Below, in pieces: positions 18,642 through 26,550 of a stretch of 42,328 nucleotides of DNA. The translations under genes and the position numbers were made by a program. The notes under the pieces were generated by a model. It did no database searches and was not told the origin of the DNA. It saw only the letters and a program-made list of their open reading frames with translations. Position 1 is the first letter of the stretch. Each line of letters opens with the position of its first letter. This DNA comes from an uncultured Pseudomonadota bacterium (GTDB taxonomy: Bacteria; Pseudomonadota; Alphaproteobacteria; UBA3830): the NCBI GenBank assembly GCA_902796155.1, contig CADBNZ010000016.1, positions 1 to 42,328 on the forward strand, in the 5' to 3' direction.

Positions 18642-19958
18642 TCATCTATTCGCATCTGGTGGGGGCATTTCGCCTGAACTGCCGTCACTAATGTTTGTTG
18701 GTTTTCCATTTTCATCAAATTCTACCTTGTCAGCAGTTAATTTTCGGTATATGACCGCCAACTTATTATTGTTTTCATTTTCTTCTTCTCCGATAATCTT
18801 TCCACTAACAACTTCATACTGTCCGATATTGCTGCCTGTTGTTTTCCCAATTCCTCCAGAGGCTCTATTGCCCCTCATATCTCCTCTTGAATTTATGGAC
18901 AGAATGTTGTTCATTAACACCGTCATATCCTCATCTTCTTTCTGACGTTTCGCATACTCTGCAAGCTGTATGCTGCTTGGAGAATTGTCATTCATATTCA
19001 GAATGTTATAAAGAACGGGATCAAAATCAGAGCTTTCTTTCTCTTTTACAGGCATTCCCTTATCTTTTTCGTTTTCCTTTTCTGTTTGGCTTCTTATAGA
19101 AAGGATTAATCCGTTAGTACTAGATTGTTTTAACATGATTTCAACCATATCTTCTCTTACTTCGAGGGTTACATTCCTAGGCGTTGATAAACTGCTGACG
19201 ATGCCTCCTACGTTGCTAAGGAATCCGCCATCTCCGTTGTTTCCTTCACTTTTATTCTTGTCGTTATCAAATTTTGTAGCACCATCGATTGCCAAAATTT
19301 TTAGTGCTCTATACTTATGAGTTATTGTCTTTTCACCCTTTTGCTCCATTATAAGAACGTCAACCAAATCTCCGGCTTTCATCATATTTGTGGAAGTCGC
19401 AGATCTTTGATCGACAGGGAATGTTACCGCTCTCATATCTTTTTTGATAAATTCTTCGTTCTTTTCTTTCTCCAATTTCTTTTTTTCTTCCTCTTCTTTT
19501 TTCTTGCGGTCATTTTCCTTTTTCTTTTGCGGATCTTCATTGGTGAGCATAGACATAGTAAGAGGTACGCCGTTTGGTATGTCCGTATTCGCCCACATCT
19601 TCAGAGCGTTCGAATAATCTGCGCCATTATTTAATGGTGTACCCGCATGATCTTTTGCAATGAAATAAGGTTGCATGGCTTCAGTAGGCCACTTTTCCCA
19701 TTTTAATTTATCCAATATGATTTTTTCGTCTTTTTTGAAGCTTCTTGATACAAACAATACAAGATCATCTTCTTTCTTCTTTTTCTTCTTTTTTTCTTCC
19801 TTATTCACCATAAGAGGTATTTCTGGCATGGAAATTTCTTTTTGTGCTTGCTGTTGTACAGGAGCAACAGAACTAGGCAGAAGCCATTTAACTAAGATGG
19901 TTATTACCAAAGCTATAATTGAAGCTATAATTATTGGAAGAGCATCTTTTTTATTCAT
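18642..19958 (-). CDS. cpaB: Tad pilus assembly protein CpaB/RcpC with a long charged insertion
   Basis: CpaB/RcpC is a periplasmic protein linked to the secretin, usually about 270-340 residues. This one has 438. It begins with a membrane anchor (ALPIIIASIIALVITILV), then a tract of seven lysines at about residues 56-62. SAF-type segments follow: LVLFVSRSFKKDEKI and MMKAGDLVDVLIMEQ. Between them lies a highly charged Lys/Glu coiled insertion (about residues 143-171), and further low-complexity segments are found towards the C-terminus. The insertions account for the extra length. The call rests on the anchor, the SAF segments and position before cpaC. Confidence 0.85.
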   Translation of the reverse strand: MNKKDALPIIIASIIALVITILVKWLLPSSVAPVQQQAQKEISMPEIPLMVNKEEKKKKKKKEDDLVLFVSRSFKKDEKIILDKLKWEKWPTEAMQPYFIAKDHAGTPLNNGADYSNALKMWANTDIPNGVPLTMSMLTNEDPQKKKENDRKKKEEEEKKKLEKEKNEEFIKKDMRAVTFPVDQRSATSTNMMKAGDLVDVLIMEQKGEKTITHKYRALKILAIDGATKFDNDKNKSEGNNGDGGFLSNVGGIVSSLSTPRNVTLEVREDMVEIMLKQSSTNGLILSIRSQTEKENEKDKGMPVKEKESSDFDPVLYNILNMNDNSPSSIQLAEYAKRQKEDEDMTVLMNNILSINSRGDMRGNRASGGIGKTTGSNIGQYEVVSGKIIGEEENENNNKLAVIYRKLTADKVEFDENGKPTNISDGSSGEMPPPDANR

Positions 19959-20114
19959 AACATCACCTAGACAACAAATTCTCCAATATCACACAAAATC
20001 CACCATATGATAATGCAACACCATAGGGGATTTCCTGCCGCCGAACATTCGTAACTCGATATGTTAATGCAGCAGTCCTATTAGTGATCCTACTCAAAGA
20101 AAGTAAAACAATAT

Positions 20115-20534
20115 TTAAAAACACATTTTTTTCTTATTTTTTCGAACAGCTAGTAGTTTTAGTACGATTTTTCTGCGAAAAGCGAAGATATATCTGCCGA
20201 ATAACATATAAATTACGGCCAATGCAATCCCTGCTACAGAGACGCCTATAAGGAATATGTCTAAATTATCTTCAGCAAATAAAATAAGCGGAAACAGAAA
20301 TTTAACATCGCCGCCACCGATCATATCGTATCGATTTAATACAAATGTTACTGCAAAAACAGCCAAAGCAATGGAAAAACCTTCTAAGAAATTGTGGCCT
20401 GACACACCAAATATGCAAGAAATTACATATAAAACGCAAAGAGATATAACAGGTTCATCTTCTATTCTGAAAAATAAAAAATCGTTGAGAGCGATTATTA
20501 ACAGAATTAATCCAAAAAAACCCCAAATTACCAA
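20115..20534 (-). CDS. cpaA: Prepilin peptidase CpaA/TadV
   Basis: CpaA/TadV is the small GxGD aspartic protease that trims Flp prepilin and pseudopilins in the inner membrane. The 139-residue product is almost all membrane helices. It has the catalytic motif GGGDVKF (GxGD) and an upstream Asp in ALNDFLFFRI. The best start is a TTG at 20534 with GAGG about six bases upstream; no ATG fits better. It is the first gene of the cluster, 156 bases from cpaB, and divergent from the DUF1476 gene. No Flp pilin gene, its substrate, is present in the gap or elsewhere in the window. Confidence 0.88.
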   Translation of the reverse strand: MVIWGFFGLILLIIALNDFLFFRIEDEPVISLCVLYVISCIFGVSGHNFLEGFSIALAVFAVTFVLNRYDMIGGGDVKFLFPLILFAEDNLDIFLIGVSVAGIALAVIYMLFGRYIFAFRRKIVLKLLAVRKNKKKMCF

Positions 20535-20710
20535 AATATTTTCCTCAAATATATCGTTTTTAGAAAAGGTAACATTGAATAAATAAAAAAGCGGTTAACA
20601 TAAAGTATTAAAACGTGAAATGAGAAAAACATATTTGTTTTAAGAAAAAATTGTACTACTCTGTTAATGTATTTGTTTTTTGTATTTTTTTGTGTGAGGA
20701 AGAGAATAAA

Positions 20711-21040
20711 ATGGCTATGTTTTCTTTCACTTCTTGTGAAACAAGGTTAATGCGGCTTTTACAAGGAAACTTTTTTCAAAGGTCATGGAGAAATAAAGTA
20801 GTCGCGAAGTGGGCAGCTGGTCGACTCGGATATAAGGGCGATAAAATGAACGCTTATGTGAGAAATTTTATACTTTTATATCTAGTGATGCCTAACGACA
20901 GAAAAATGATAGACAGGATTTTGGATGATTTCAGAAAAGAAAATATTCCAATTACTGAAGATGATATCGTAAGTAAAATAAAGTCGGTCGAAGAAAGAAT
21001 GAAAACAAAAACGGGCTTGACGGAAGAAGATGCTGACTGA
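20711..21040 (+). CDS. DUF1476 protein, divergent ATPase inhibitor subunit zeta
   Basis: DUF1476 proteins are small alphaproteobacterial inhibitors of the F1 ATP synthase; in Paracoccus the zeta subunit blocks ATP hydrolysis. From the ATG at 20711, with GAGGAAGAG upstream, the product has 109 residues, close to the family length. It shows RNKVVAKWAAGRLGYKG, which aligns with the conserved RNKLLGLWAAEKLG motif. An acid-rich helix follows, then IDRILDDFRKENIPITEDD. The N-terminus, where the family's inhibitory segment lies, is unlike the usual sequence. An upstream in-frame ATG at 20651 would add a hydrophobic leader and is less likely. The 3' end overlaps the crotonase gene by 11 bases. Confidence 0.7.
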   Translation: MAMFSFTSCETRLMRLLQGNFFQRSWRNKVVAKWAAGRLGYKGDKMNAYVRNFILLYLVMPNDRKMIDRILDDFRKENIPITEDDIVSKIKSVEERMKTKTGLTEEDAD

Positions 21041-21785
21041 ACTTGTATATGAAAATGAAAACGATATTGCGGTATTAACTTTAAATAATCCGAAGAAGTT
21101 GAATGCTTTATCTTCTGAGTTTGTAAAAGAGATATATCAAAGAATTTCATCAATAAAGAAAGAGACAAAGGTTCTTGTTGTAAAATCAGGTTTTGCAAAA
21201 GCATTTGCAGCTGGTGTGAATGTTCAGGAAATTCACGATAATTCTTACGAAAGCGCATATTTGGACAGCTTTATTGATCAAACATGGGAGGCTGTCACAA
21301 ATGTGAAGATTCCTGTAATTGCAGCAGTATCAGAATATGCTCTTGGTGGTGGATTCGAATTGGCGCTAATGTGCGATATTATTGTCGCGTCCAAGAATGC
21401 TGTTTTCGGCTTTCCTGAAGTCAATTTGGGCATAATGCCGGGAATGGGCGGCACTCAGTTTCTTACGAGAGCGGTTGGAACAAAAATTGCAAGCGAAATC
21501 CTCATGACAGGTAGGTTTGTTAAAGCGGATGAAGCATTACAGCTTGGGTTAATCAATTATCTTGCGGAAAATGACGATGAAATGTTGGAAAAAACTATGG
21601 AAATTGCAAAAAATATAGCCAAGAAATCCATCATGAGTACTCGCATGATAAAGGAAGCTATACGATTATCGCAAGATGTAGGACTTACTCAGGGAATAAA
21701 GAGCGAAAGACAGATGTTTCGATCGCTTTTCTCCACAAGTTTTAAGCAAAAAGGTACTGAGGAGTTTCTGAATAAGAAAAAGTAA
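21030..21785 (+). CDS. Enoyl-CoA hydratase/isomerase (crotonase) family protein
   Basis: The 251-residue protein belongs to the crotonase family. It has the oxyanion-hole segment FAAGVNVQEI (about 59-68) and LGGGFELALMCD with Glu110. FGFPEVNLGIMPGMGGTQ carries Glu130. Both glutamates match the two catalytic acids of enoyl-CoA hydratase, which hydrates trans-2-enoyl-CoA in beta-oxidation or related acyl-CoA metabolism. The substrate chain length cannot be told. The ATG lies inside the end of the DUF1476 gene (overlap of 11 bases), which implies coupled translation. No other fatty-acid gene is next to it. Confidence 0.9.
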   Translation: MLTELVYENENDIAVLTLNNPKKLNALSSEFVKEIYQRISSIKKETKVLVVKSGFAKAFAAGVNVQEIHDNSYESAYLDSFIDQTWEAVTNVKIPVIAAVSEYALGGGFELALMCDIIVASKNAVFGFPEVNLGIMPGMGGTQFLTRAVGTKIASEILMTGRFVKADEALQLGLINYLAENDDEMLEKTMEIAKNIAKKSIMSTRMIKEAIRLSQDVGLTQGIKSERQMFRSLFSTSFKQKGTEEFLNKKK

Positions 21786-23521
21786 ATTTTTGCGATATTA
21801 TAATCGTGTAATGTGTGTTGTATGTTAGTTAGCGAGGTCTGAATGGCAGAAATGAACGCTATAAATCAATCGGTTATACTGACGAATCAGAAAGATCTTG
21901 TTGCGCAACTAAAAACTTCACTTGGAGAATCGAAACTTGTTCTGAAATCCTTGCATGGCACTGAAACTATATCTGATTTATTTGAATTTCGAGTAGTATT
22001 TGAAACAGAAAACGATTCTATCGATCAAGATAAAGCGCTTGGAACCAGTTTTACAGTCAAAATAAAAGCTGATAAAGAAGAGCGAATTATCAATGGAATA
22101 GTTGCTGAATTTTCTCAGGGAGCGACTAAGGAGAAAAACGGCATAGATCTTACGGAATATACCGCGATTTTGCGTCCTAAATTGTGGTATCTGACATTGG
22201 ACAGAAATTATCTGATTTTTCAAAAGAAAAAGGGCATCGATATAATAAAAAAGTTCTAAAAAACGGTGGTGTTACTGATATCGATGACAAAACAAAGTCC
22301 AGAGGTAAAGTCGAGCGGGAATACTGCGTTCAATATGGTGAAAGCAGCTTCAATTTCGTTTCGCGCCTTATGGAAGATGAAGGGATTTTCTATTTTTTCA
22401 CGCATACCGATGGCAAACATACTATGGTTCTTGCCGATAGCTCAAGTGCGCACAAGGCAATTTCAGGGACGAAAAAACTAACTTTTATGAAGGGAGTGCA
22501 GTCGGTCTTTCCTTTGGGATTGATTTTCAACACGACTATGACTACAGCCTTTAATACTGGTGGATATATAACGGCAGACTACAACTACACTATTTCTGCA
22601 ACGAAATTGCACAGTAAACTCGATTCTAAATACAAGAAAGGGCCGAAATACTACGAATTTCCCGGAAATTTTGCAAAAGCTAAGGAAGGTGATGATATTG
22701 CGAAATTACGAGTAGAGGAGTTCGAGTTTAATCACTGTTTGTTAGAAGCGTCGTCTACTGTTCCAAGAATTACTCCCGGATTTTCGTTTCAGATAGATGG
22801 CCATCATAGCAAAAAATTCAATGAAGAATTTATCGCATATACAGTTGAACATACATACGATTTTACTGGCTCTCAAGGGTACATATATATAAATAATGTA
22901 AAGGCATTTCCGAAAAAGACGGAATTTCGCGCTCCTCGTCGAGCTGTACATCCAAAAATATCGGGGACACAAACAGCCATTGTGGTTTGTTCATCAGGAG
23001 AAGAAATATTTGTTGGCAAGCATTGCTCGATTAAGGTGCATTTTCATTGGGATCAGATTGGAAAAGCAAAGGACACCGAGGACAGTTCTTGCTGGATTCG
23101 TGTTATGCAGCCTCTTTCAGGGAGCAGTTGGGGGCACGTGTTTGTTCCACGTGTAGGGCAGGAAGTTGTAGTTGCATTTGTCGGAGGAGACCCTGACCGA
23201 CCAATAGTAGTCGGTTGTGTTTACAATGATCAGTTTCAGCCGCCATATACTGAAAAGGAAAAAATGCAATCTGGTATAAAATTGGCGACCTTCAAAGACA
23301 GCAAAAAAAAGATGTTCAATGAAGTTCGTTTCAATGATGAAAAGGATAAGCAGGAGATATACGTTCATGCAGAAAAAGATGCTTATATAAATATAAAAAA
23401 TTCGCGAAAAACGGAAATTGAAGAAAGTGATGATACTTTGGATATATTCAAAGGAAATCGGACAATAACTCTACAAGCTAAAGGAGATGACCCCGCGAAT
23501 CATAGTACAACTCTTACAAAA

Positions 23522-23737
23522 GGCGATTTTTCTTTGACTCTTACAGAGGGTAATCAAAGCACAAATTTGGATAAAGGTAATCAAACAACTACGCTAAAAG
23601 AAGGCAACCAAACGACCAATCTTGATAAGGGTAATTCCGATACAACTTTGAAGGAAGGAAATATGTCATGTACCCTTAAAAAAGGAAATATGACAGTAGA
23701 ACTCAAAGACGGAGATTGCACAATCAAAATCGCAGGA
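23522..23737 (+). repeat. Eight 27-bp repeats in vgrG encoding a nonapeptide GNxxxxLxx
   Basis: Eight consecutive nine-residue units begin with GN or GD, such as GNQTTTLKE, GNQTTNLDK and GNSDTTLKE. The units alternate in their last residues. Together they are predicted to form a stretch of the triple-stranded beta-helix needle of the spike. Confidence 0.85.
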
Positions 23738-23872
23738 AAATTAAGCATAAAGGCGGATAAAGGAATAAGCATAGAGTCGGGAGATGTTTGTTCTATAAAA
23801 TCCACAAAAGATTATTCCGTTGATTCAAAAGCGAAAATTTCGATGAAATCTATGCAGGCATTCAGCAATGAA

Positions 23873-24022
23873 ACGGGAGCAGGTGGCGCATACTGTATAA
23901 AAACAGGTGCAGGAGGCGGAATAAAAGCTGAAACGGGCGCTGGCGGAGCTATAAACGTTAAATCGGGAGCAGGTGGCGCAGTATCTGTTGAATCAGGAGC
24001 TGGAGGCGATTTAAAAATGAAA
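23873..24022 (+). repeat. Five 30-bp repeats in vgrG encoding a decapeptide xGAGGxxxxx
   Basis: Five consecutive ten-residue units read TGAGGAYCIK, TGAGGGIKAE, TGAGGAINVK, SGAGGAVSVE and SGAGGDLKMK. The period differs from the nonapeptide block 135 bases upstream, so the needle has two kinds of repeat. Confidence 0.88.
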
Positions 24023-24277
24023 GGCGGACTAAATTTAAAGGCCGAAGCTCTGCTTAACGCTGAAATAAAAGGAACTCAAGCTAAAATCGGAGGCGTCATG
24101 GTGGAGGTTCAAGGGCAGGGAATGACCAAAATTGCCGCTCCTATGATTACGATTGGCGGAGGCATGTTGCAGCTTGGATAGAGCTAAATACTTTCGTTTT
24201 AAAAACGAACTTTAGAATACGGACTACACCATACCTTCTAAAGATGATAATATCATAGAATGATTTATGGGTGTTTT

Positions 24278-24901
24278 ATGAATTTTACGAATAAAGAAAA
24301 ATTATTTACGGCAAGTTGTTTGGGCGGAACTCTTCTATCGCTTTTGTTTTGGCTTACGGCGTGCGATCCTGTGACAATTGCTATTGGTGGTACTGCTGTT
24401 GCTGGAGCCGAGGTCGCTCGCAATCAAAATGGGGTGACAGGAGCTATTTCGGATTCGGCACTTCAGGCGAAGATAAACAAAATGCTGTTCGATAATGACC
24501 GCGATATATTTGATAGAACAGAATTATCCGTTAAGCATGGCGCTGTAGTCGTTATCGGATACATGAAAGACCAAGACCAGTGCACGCGAACTATGGAATT
24601 AGTAAAGAAGACAGACGGTTATCAAAATGTTTTCTTTGAATTATCAATAGGAGATCTTCCTGACATAAAAGATTTGGCCAATGATTCGAGCATAACATCA
24701 AGAATAAAATCGGCGATGGTATTTGATGGAAATATCCAATCGCTTAACTATGATGTAACAACTGTAAAAGGAGTTGTTTATATTTGTGGAACTGCGCAAT
24801 CAAAATATGAAAGAGATTTGGTCATAAATTGCGCGCGTAGTACTTCAAGCGTAGAGCGAGTTGTCTCATATATCAGAATAAACAGAGGCGGAGCGTCATA
24901 A
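24278..24901 (+). CDS. BON-domain outer-membrane lipoprotein (DolP/OsmY-like)
   Basis: Proteins with two BON domains and a lipid anchor, such as E. coli DolP (YraP), sit in the outer membrane, bind anionic phospholipid and support envelope integrity. From the ATG at 24278 the product has 207 residues with a lipobox WLTAC (Cys29). BON domain 1 lies around residues 60-120 (ALQAKINKMLF, VVVIGYMKDQDQ) and domain 2 around 130-200 (SITSRIKSAMVFD, GVVYICGTAQSKYE). An in-frame ATG at 24260 is possible but adds six residues before the leader. comM begins two bases after the stop codon, so both are likely in one operon. Function by homology only. Confidence 0.82.
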   Translation: MNFTNKEKLFTASCLGGTLLSLLFWLTACDPVTIAIGGTAVAGAEVARNQNGVTGAISDSALQAKINKMLFDNDRDIFDRTELSVKHGAVVVIGYMKDQDQCTRTMELVKKTDGYQNVFFELSIGDLPDIKDLANDSSITSRIKSAMVFDGNIQSLNYDVTTVKGVVYICGTAQSKYERDLVINCARSTSSVERVVSYIRINRGGAS

Positions 24902-24902
24902 A

Positions 24903-26405
24903 GTGCAGGCTAGCATAAAAACAGTTGCTTTCGTTGGTATTTCTGCAATTGAAATTGATGTGCAGATTCAAATAATCAACGGGCTACCTGCTTTTACAAT
25001 AGTCGGCCTTCCTGATAAAGCTGTTGCGGAATCAAGAGAACGTATTCGAGCCTCTCTTTTTTCTATGGGAATTTATCTTCCTTCAAAAAGAATTACGGTA
25101 AATCTTGCGCCTGCGGATGTTCAAAAGGAAGGCAGCCACTACGATCTTCCGATTGCGCTTGCTTTGCTTGTTTCAATGGAAATTCTTTCTCAGGAAGATA
25201 TAAATAACGTAATCGCGCTTGGAGAAATGTCCTTGAGTGGTGATATTGCAAGAGTTCCCGGGGTTCTTCCGGCTGCGATTTATGCGAAATCTCGAGGAAA
25301 AACTCTGATTTGTCCCGAAGAATGCGCTCAGGAAGCAGTTTGGACGGGCGGTGAGGCTATTCTTGCGCCAAAAACATTGCTTTCATTGGTCAACCACTTT
25401 AAGGGACTGCAGATTTTACCGAAAATTGAACTAAAGACTCAGAGATTGTCGGCACAAACGTCTAGAGGCTGTTTTAGCGATATCAAGGGTCAGTTGGTAG
25501 CAAAAAGAGCGATGGAAGTTGCCGCTTCTGGTGGTCATAATGTTCTTATGCTTGGTCCTCCTGGAGTAGGGAAGTCGCTTTTGGCTTCTCGTGTGCCGAC
25601 TATTTTACCGCCTTTTACTCCCGATGAGGCACTTGAAGTTACTATGATACATAGTCTCGCAGGAATTATAGGCGAAAGTGGCATGGTTACCGAGCGCCCT
25701 TATCGTTCTCCACATCACTCGGCATCGCTTGTGGCTCTCGTTGGCGGAGGGGTTTATGCGAAACCTGGCGAAATTTCTCTTGCTCACCGTGGAGTACTAT
25801 TTTTGGATGAACTTCCGGAATTTTCGAGAGCTGCTTTGGAATCATTGCACCAACCTTTAGAAATGGGAACAATTAGCATTGCACGCGCAAATAAGCACAT
25901 AACATATCCTGCTCGAATCCAATTAATCGCGGCCATGAATCCTTGTCGATGTGGTTATTTGGGAGTTGAGGGAAGAGAATGTACTTTAGCTCCTAAATGC
26001 GGGAAGGATTATTTGCGAAAAATTTCGGGTCCTCTTTTAGATAGAATCGATATTTTTATTGATGTTCCTGATGTGAAACTTGAAGATTTCGTACAGTCAA
26101 AGGAAGATATAGAAACATCTGAAACAATCAAAAAAAGAGTGGTTGAAGCTCGCGAAATTCAGTTGTATTGCTATAAAAACCGCTCGGAAAAAACAAATGC
26201 CGAAATAGACGGGCACGAACTCGAACAATATCTGACAGACGCAGCAAAACAGCTGCTATATAAGTGCATAGATAGGGCAAAAATTTCCGCGCGCGGGTAT
26301 TATAGGGTGATAAAATTGTCGAGAACCCTGGCGGATATGGGCAAATCAGACAGTATTAATGAAGATCACATCGCCGAATCATTAAGCTATCGTCGTATTC
26401 TGTAA
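24903..26405 (+). CDS. comM: ComM/YifB family AAA+ ATPase (Mg chelatase-like)
   Basis: ComM is a hexameric helicase that promotes branch migration during natural transformation; YifB-type homologues occur in many bacteria, including ones not known to be competent. The GTG start at 24903 lies right after the BON gene. The 500-residue protein has an N-terminal Lon-like fold domain (AFTIVGLPDKAVAESRERI, VNLAPADVQKEGSHYDLP). The AAA+ core follows, with Walker A GPPGVGKS (218-225), Walker B VLFLDELPEF (298-307), and AAMNPCRCGYLG. The C-terminal Mg_chelatase_C domain contains RAKISARGYYRVIKLSRT. Its length and motifs are normal. Confidence 0.94.
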   Translation: MQASIKTVAFVGISAIEIDVQIQIINGLPAFTIVGLPDKAVAESRERIRASLFSMGIYLPSKRITVNLAPADVQKEGSHYDLPIALALLVSMEILSQEDINNVIALGEMSLSGDIARVPGVLPAAIYAKSRGKTLICPEECAQEAVWTGGEAILAPKTLLSLVNHFKGLQILPKIELKTQRLSAQTSRGCFSDIKGQLVAKRAMEVAASGGHNVLMLGPPGVGKSLLASRVPTILPPFTPDEALEVTMIHSLAGIIGESGMVTERPYRSPHHSASLVALVGGGVYAKPGEISLAHRGVLFLDELPEFSRAALESLHQPLEMGTISIARANKHITYPARIQLIAAMNPCRCGYLGVEGRECTLAPKCGKDYLRKISGPLLDRIDIFIDVPDVKLEDFVQSKEDIETSETIKKRVVEAREIQLYCYKNRSEKTNAEIDGHELEQYLTDAAKQLLYKCIDRAKISARGYYRVIKLSRTLADMGKSDSINEDHIAESLSYRRIL

Positions 26406-26429
26406 ATTTTGCATTTTTGATAAAAGTTC

Positions 26430-26457
26430 TTGTGATTAGCCTTTTTTGGTATATAAT
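26430..26457 (+). promoter_or_regulatory. Candidate promoter of the second HExxH gene
   Basis: TTGTGA at 26430-26435 and a perfect TATAAT at 26452-26457 are separated by 16 bases. They lie in the gap after comM, about 94 bases before the ATG at 26551. The -10 box is strong; the -35 is a 4 of 6 match. Confidence 0.5.
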
Positions 26458-26550
26458 ACTCAATAGTTCATTAGTTTTTGTCTTATATTTTTCCTTTCAT
26501 CTTTTTTGTAATAGTTAGTTGATTATCAGTCAGATGGAGTTTATTTACAT

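Larger units (their letters stand above)
21843..24181 (+). pseudogene. vgrG: VgrG type VI secretion spike protein, frameshifted at a 6-A tract
   Basis: VgrG trimers form the tip of the type VI secretion tube. The first frame (21843-22259) has the N-terminal gp27-like part (LVLKSLHGTETISDLFEF, ILRPKLWYLTL) and stops after DIIKKF. The second frame continues without a gap from VLKNGGVTDI to GESSFNFVSRLMEDEGI, SCWIRVMQP, SGSSWGHVFVPRVGQEVVV, and GDPDRPIVVG, the gp5-like OB fold. Adding one A to the run at 22247-22252 restores a protein of about 779 residues. The rest is a beta-helix needle with two families of tandem repeats. No effector domain follows. No other type VI gene lies in the window. 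An 8-A run further down, near 23303, is in frame. Confidence 0.88.

Noticed and set aside
21843-24181. A type VI secretion gene cluster
   Set aside because: Only vgrG is present; no tss, hcp, tssB/C, clpV or PAAR gene was found in the window.
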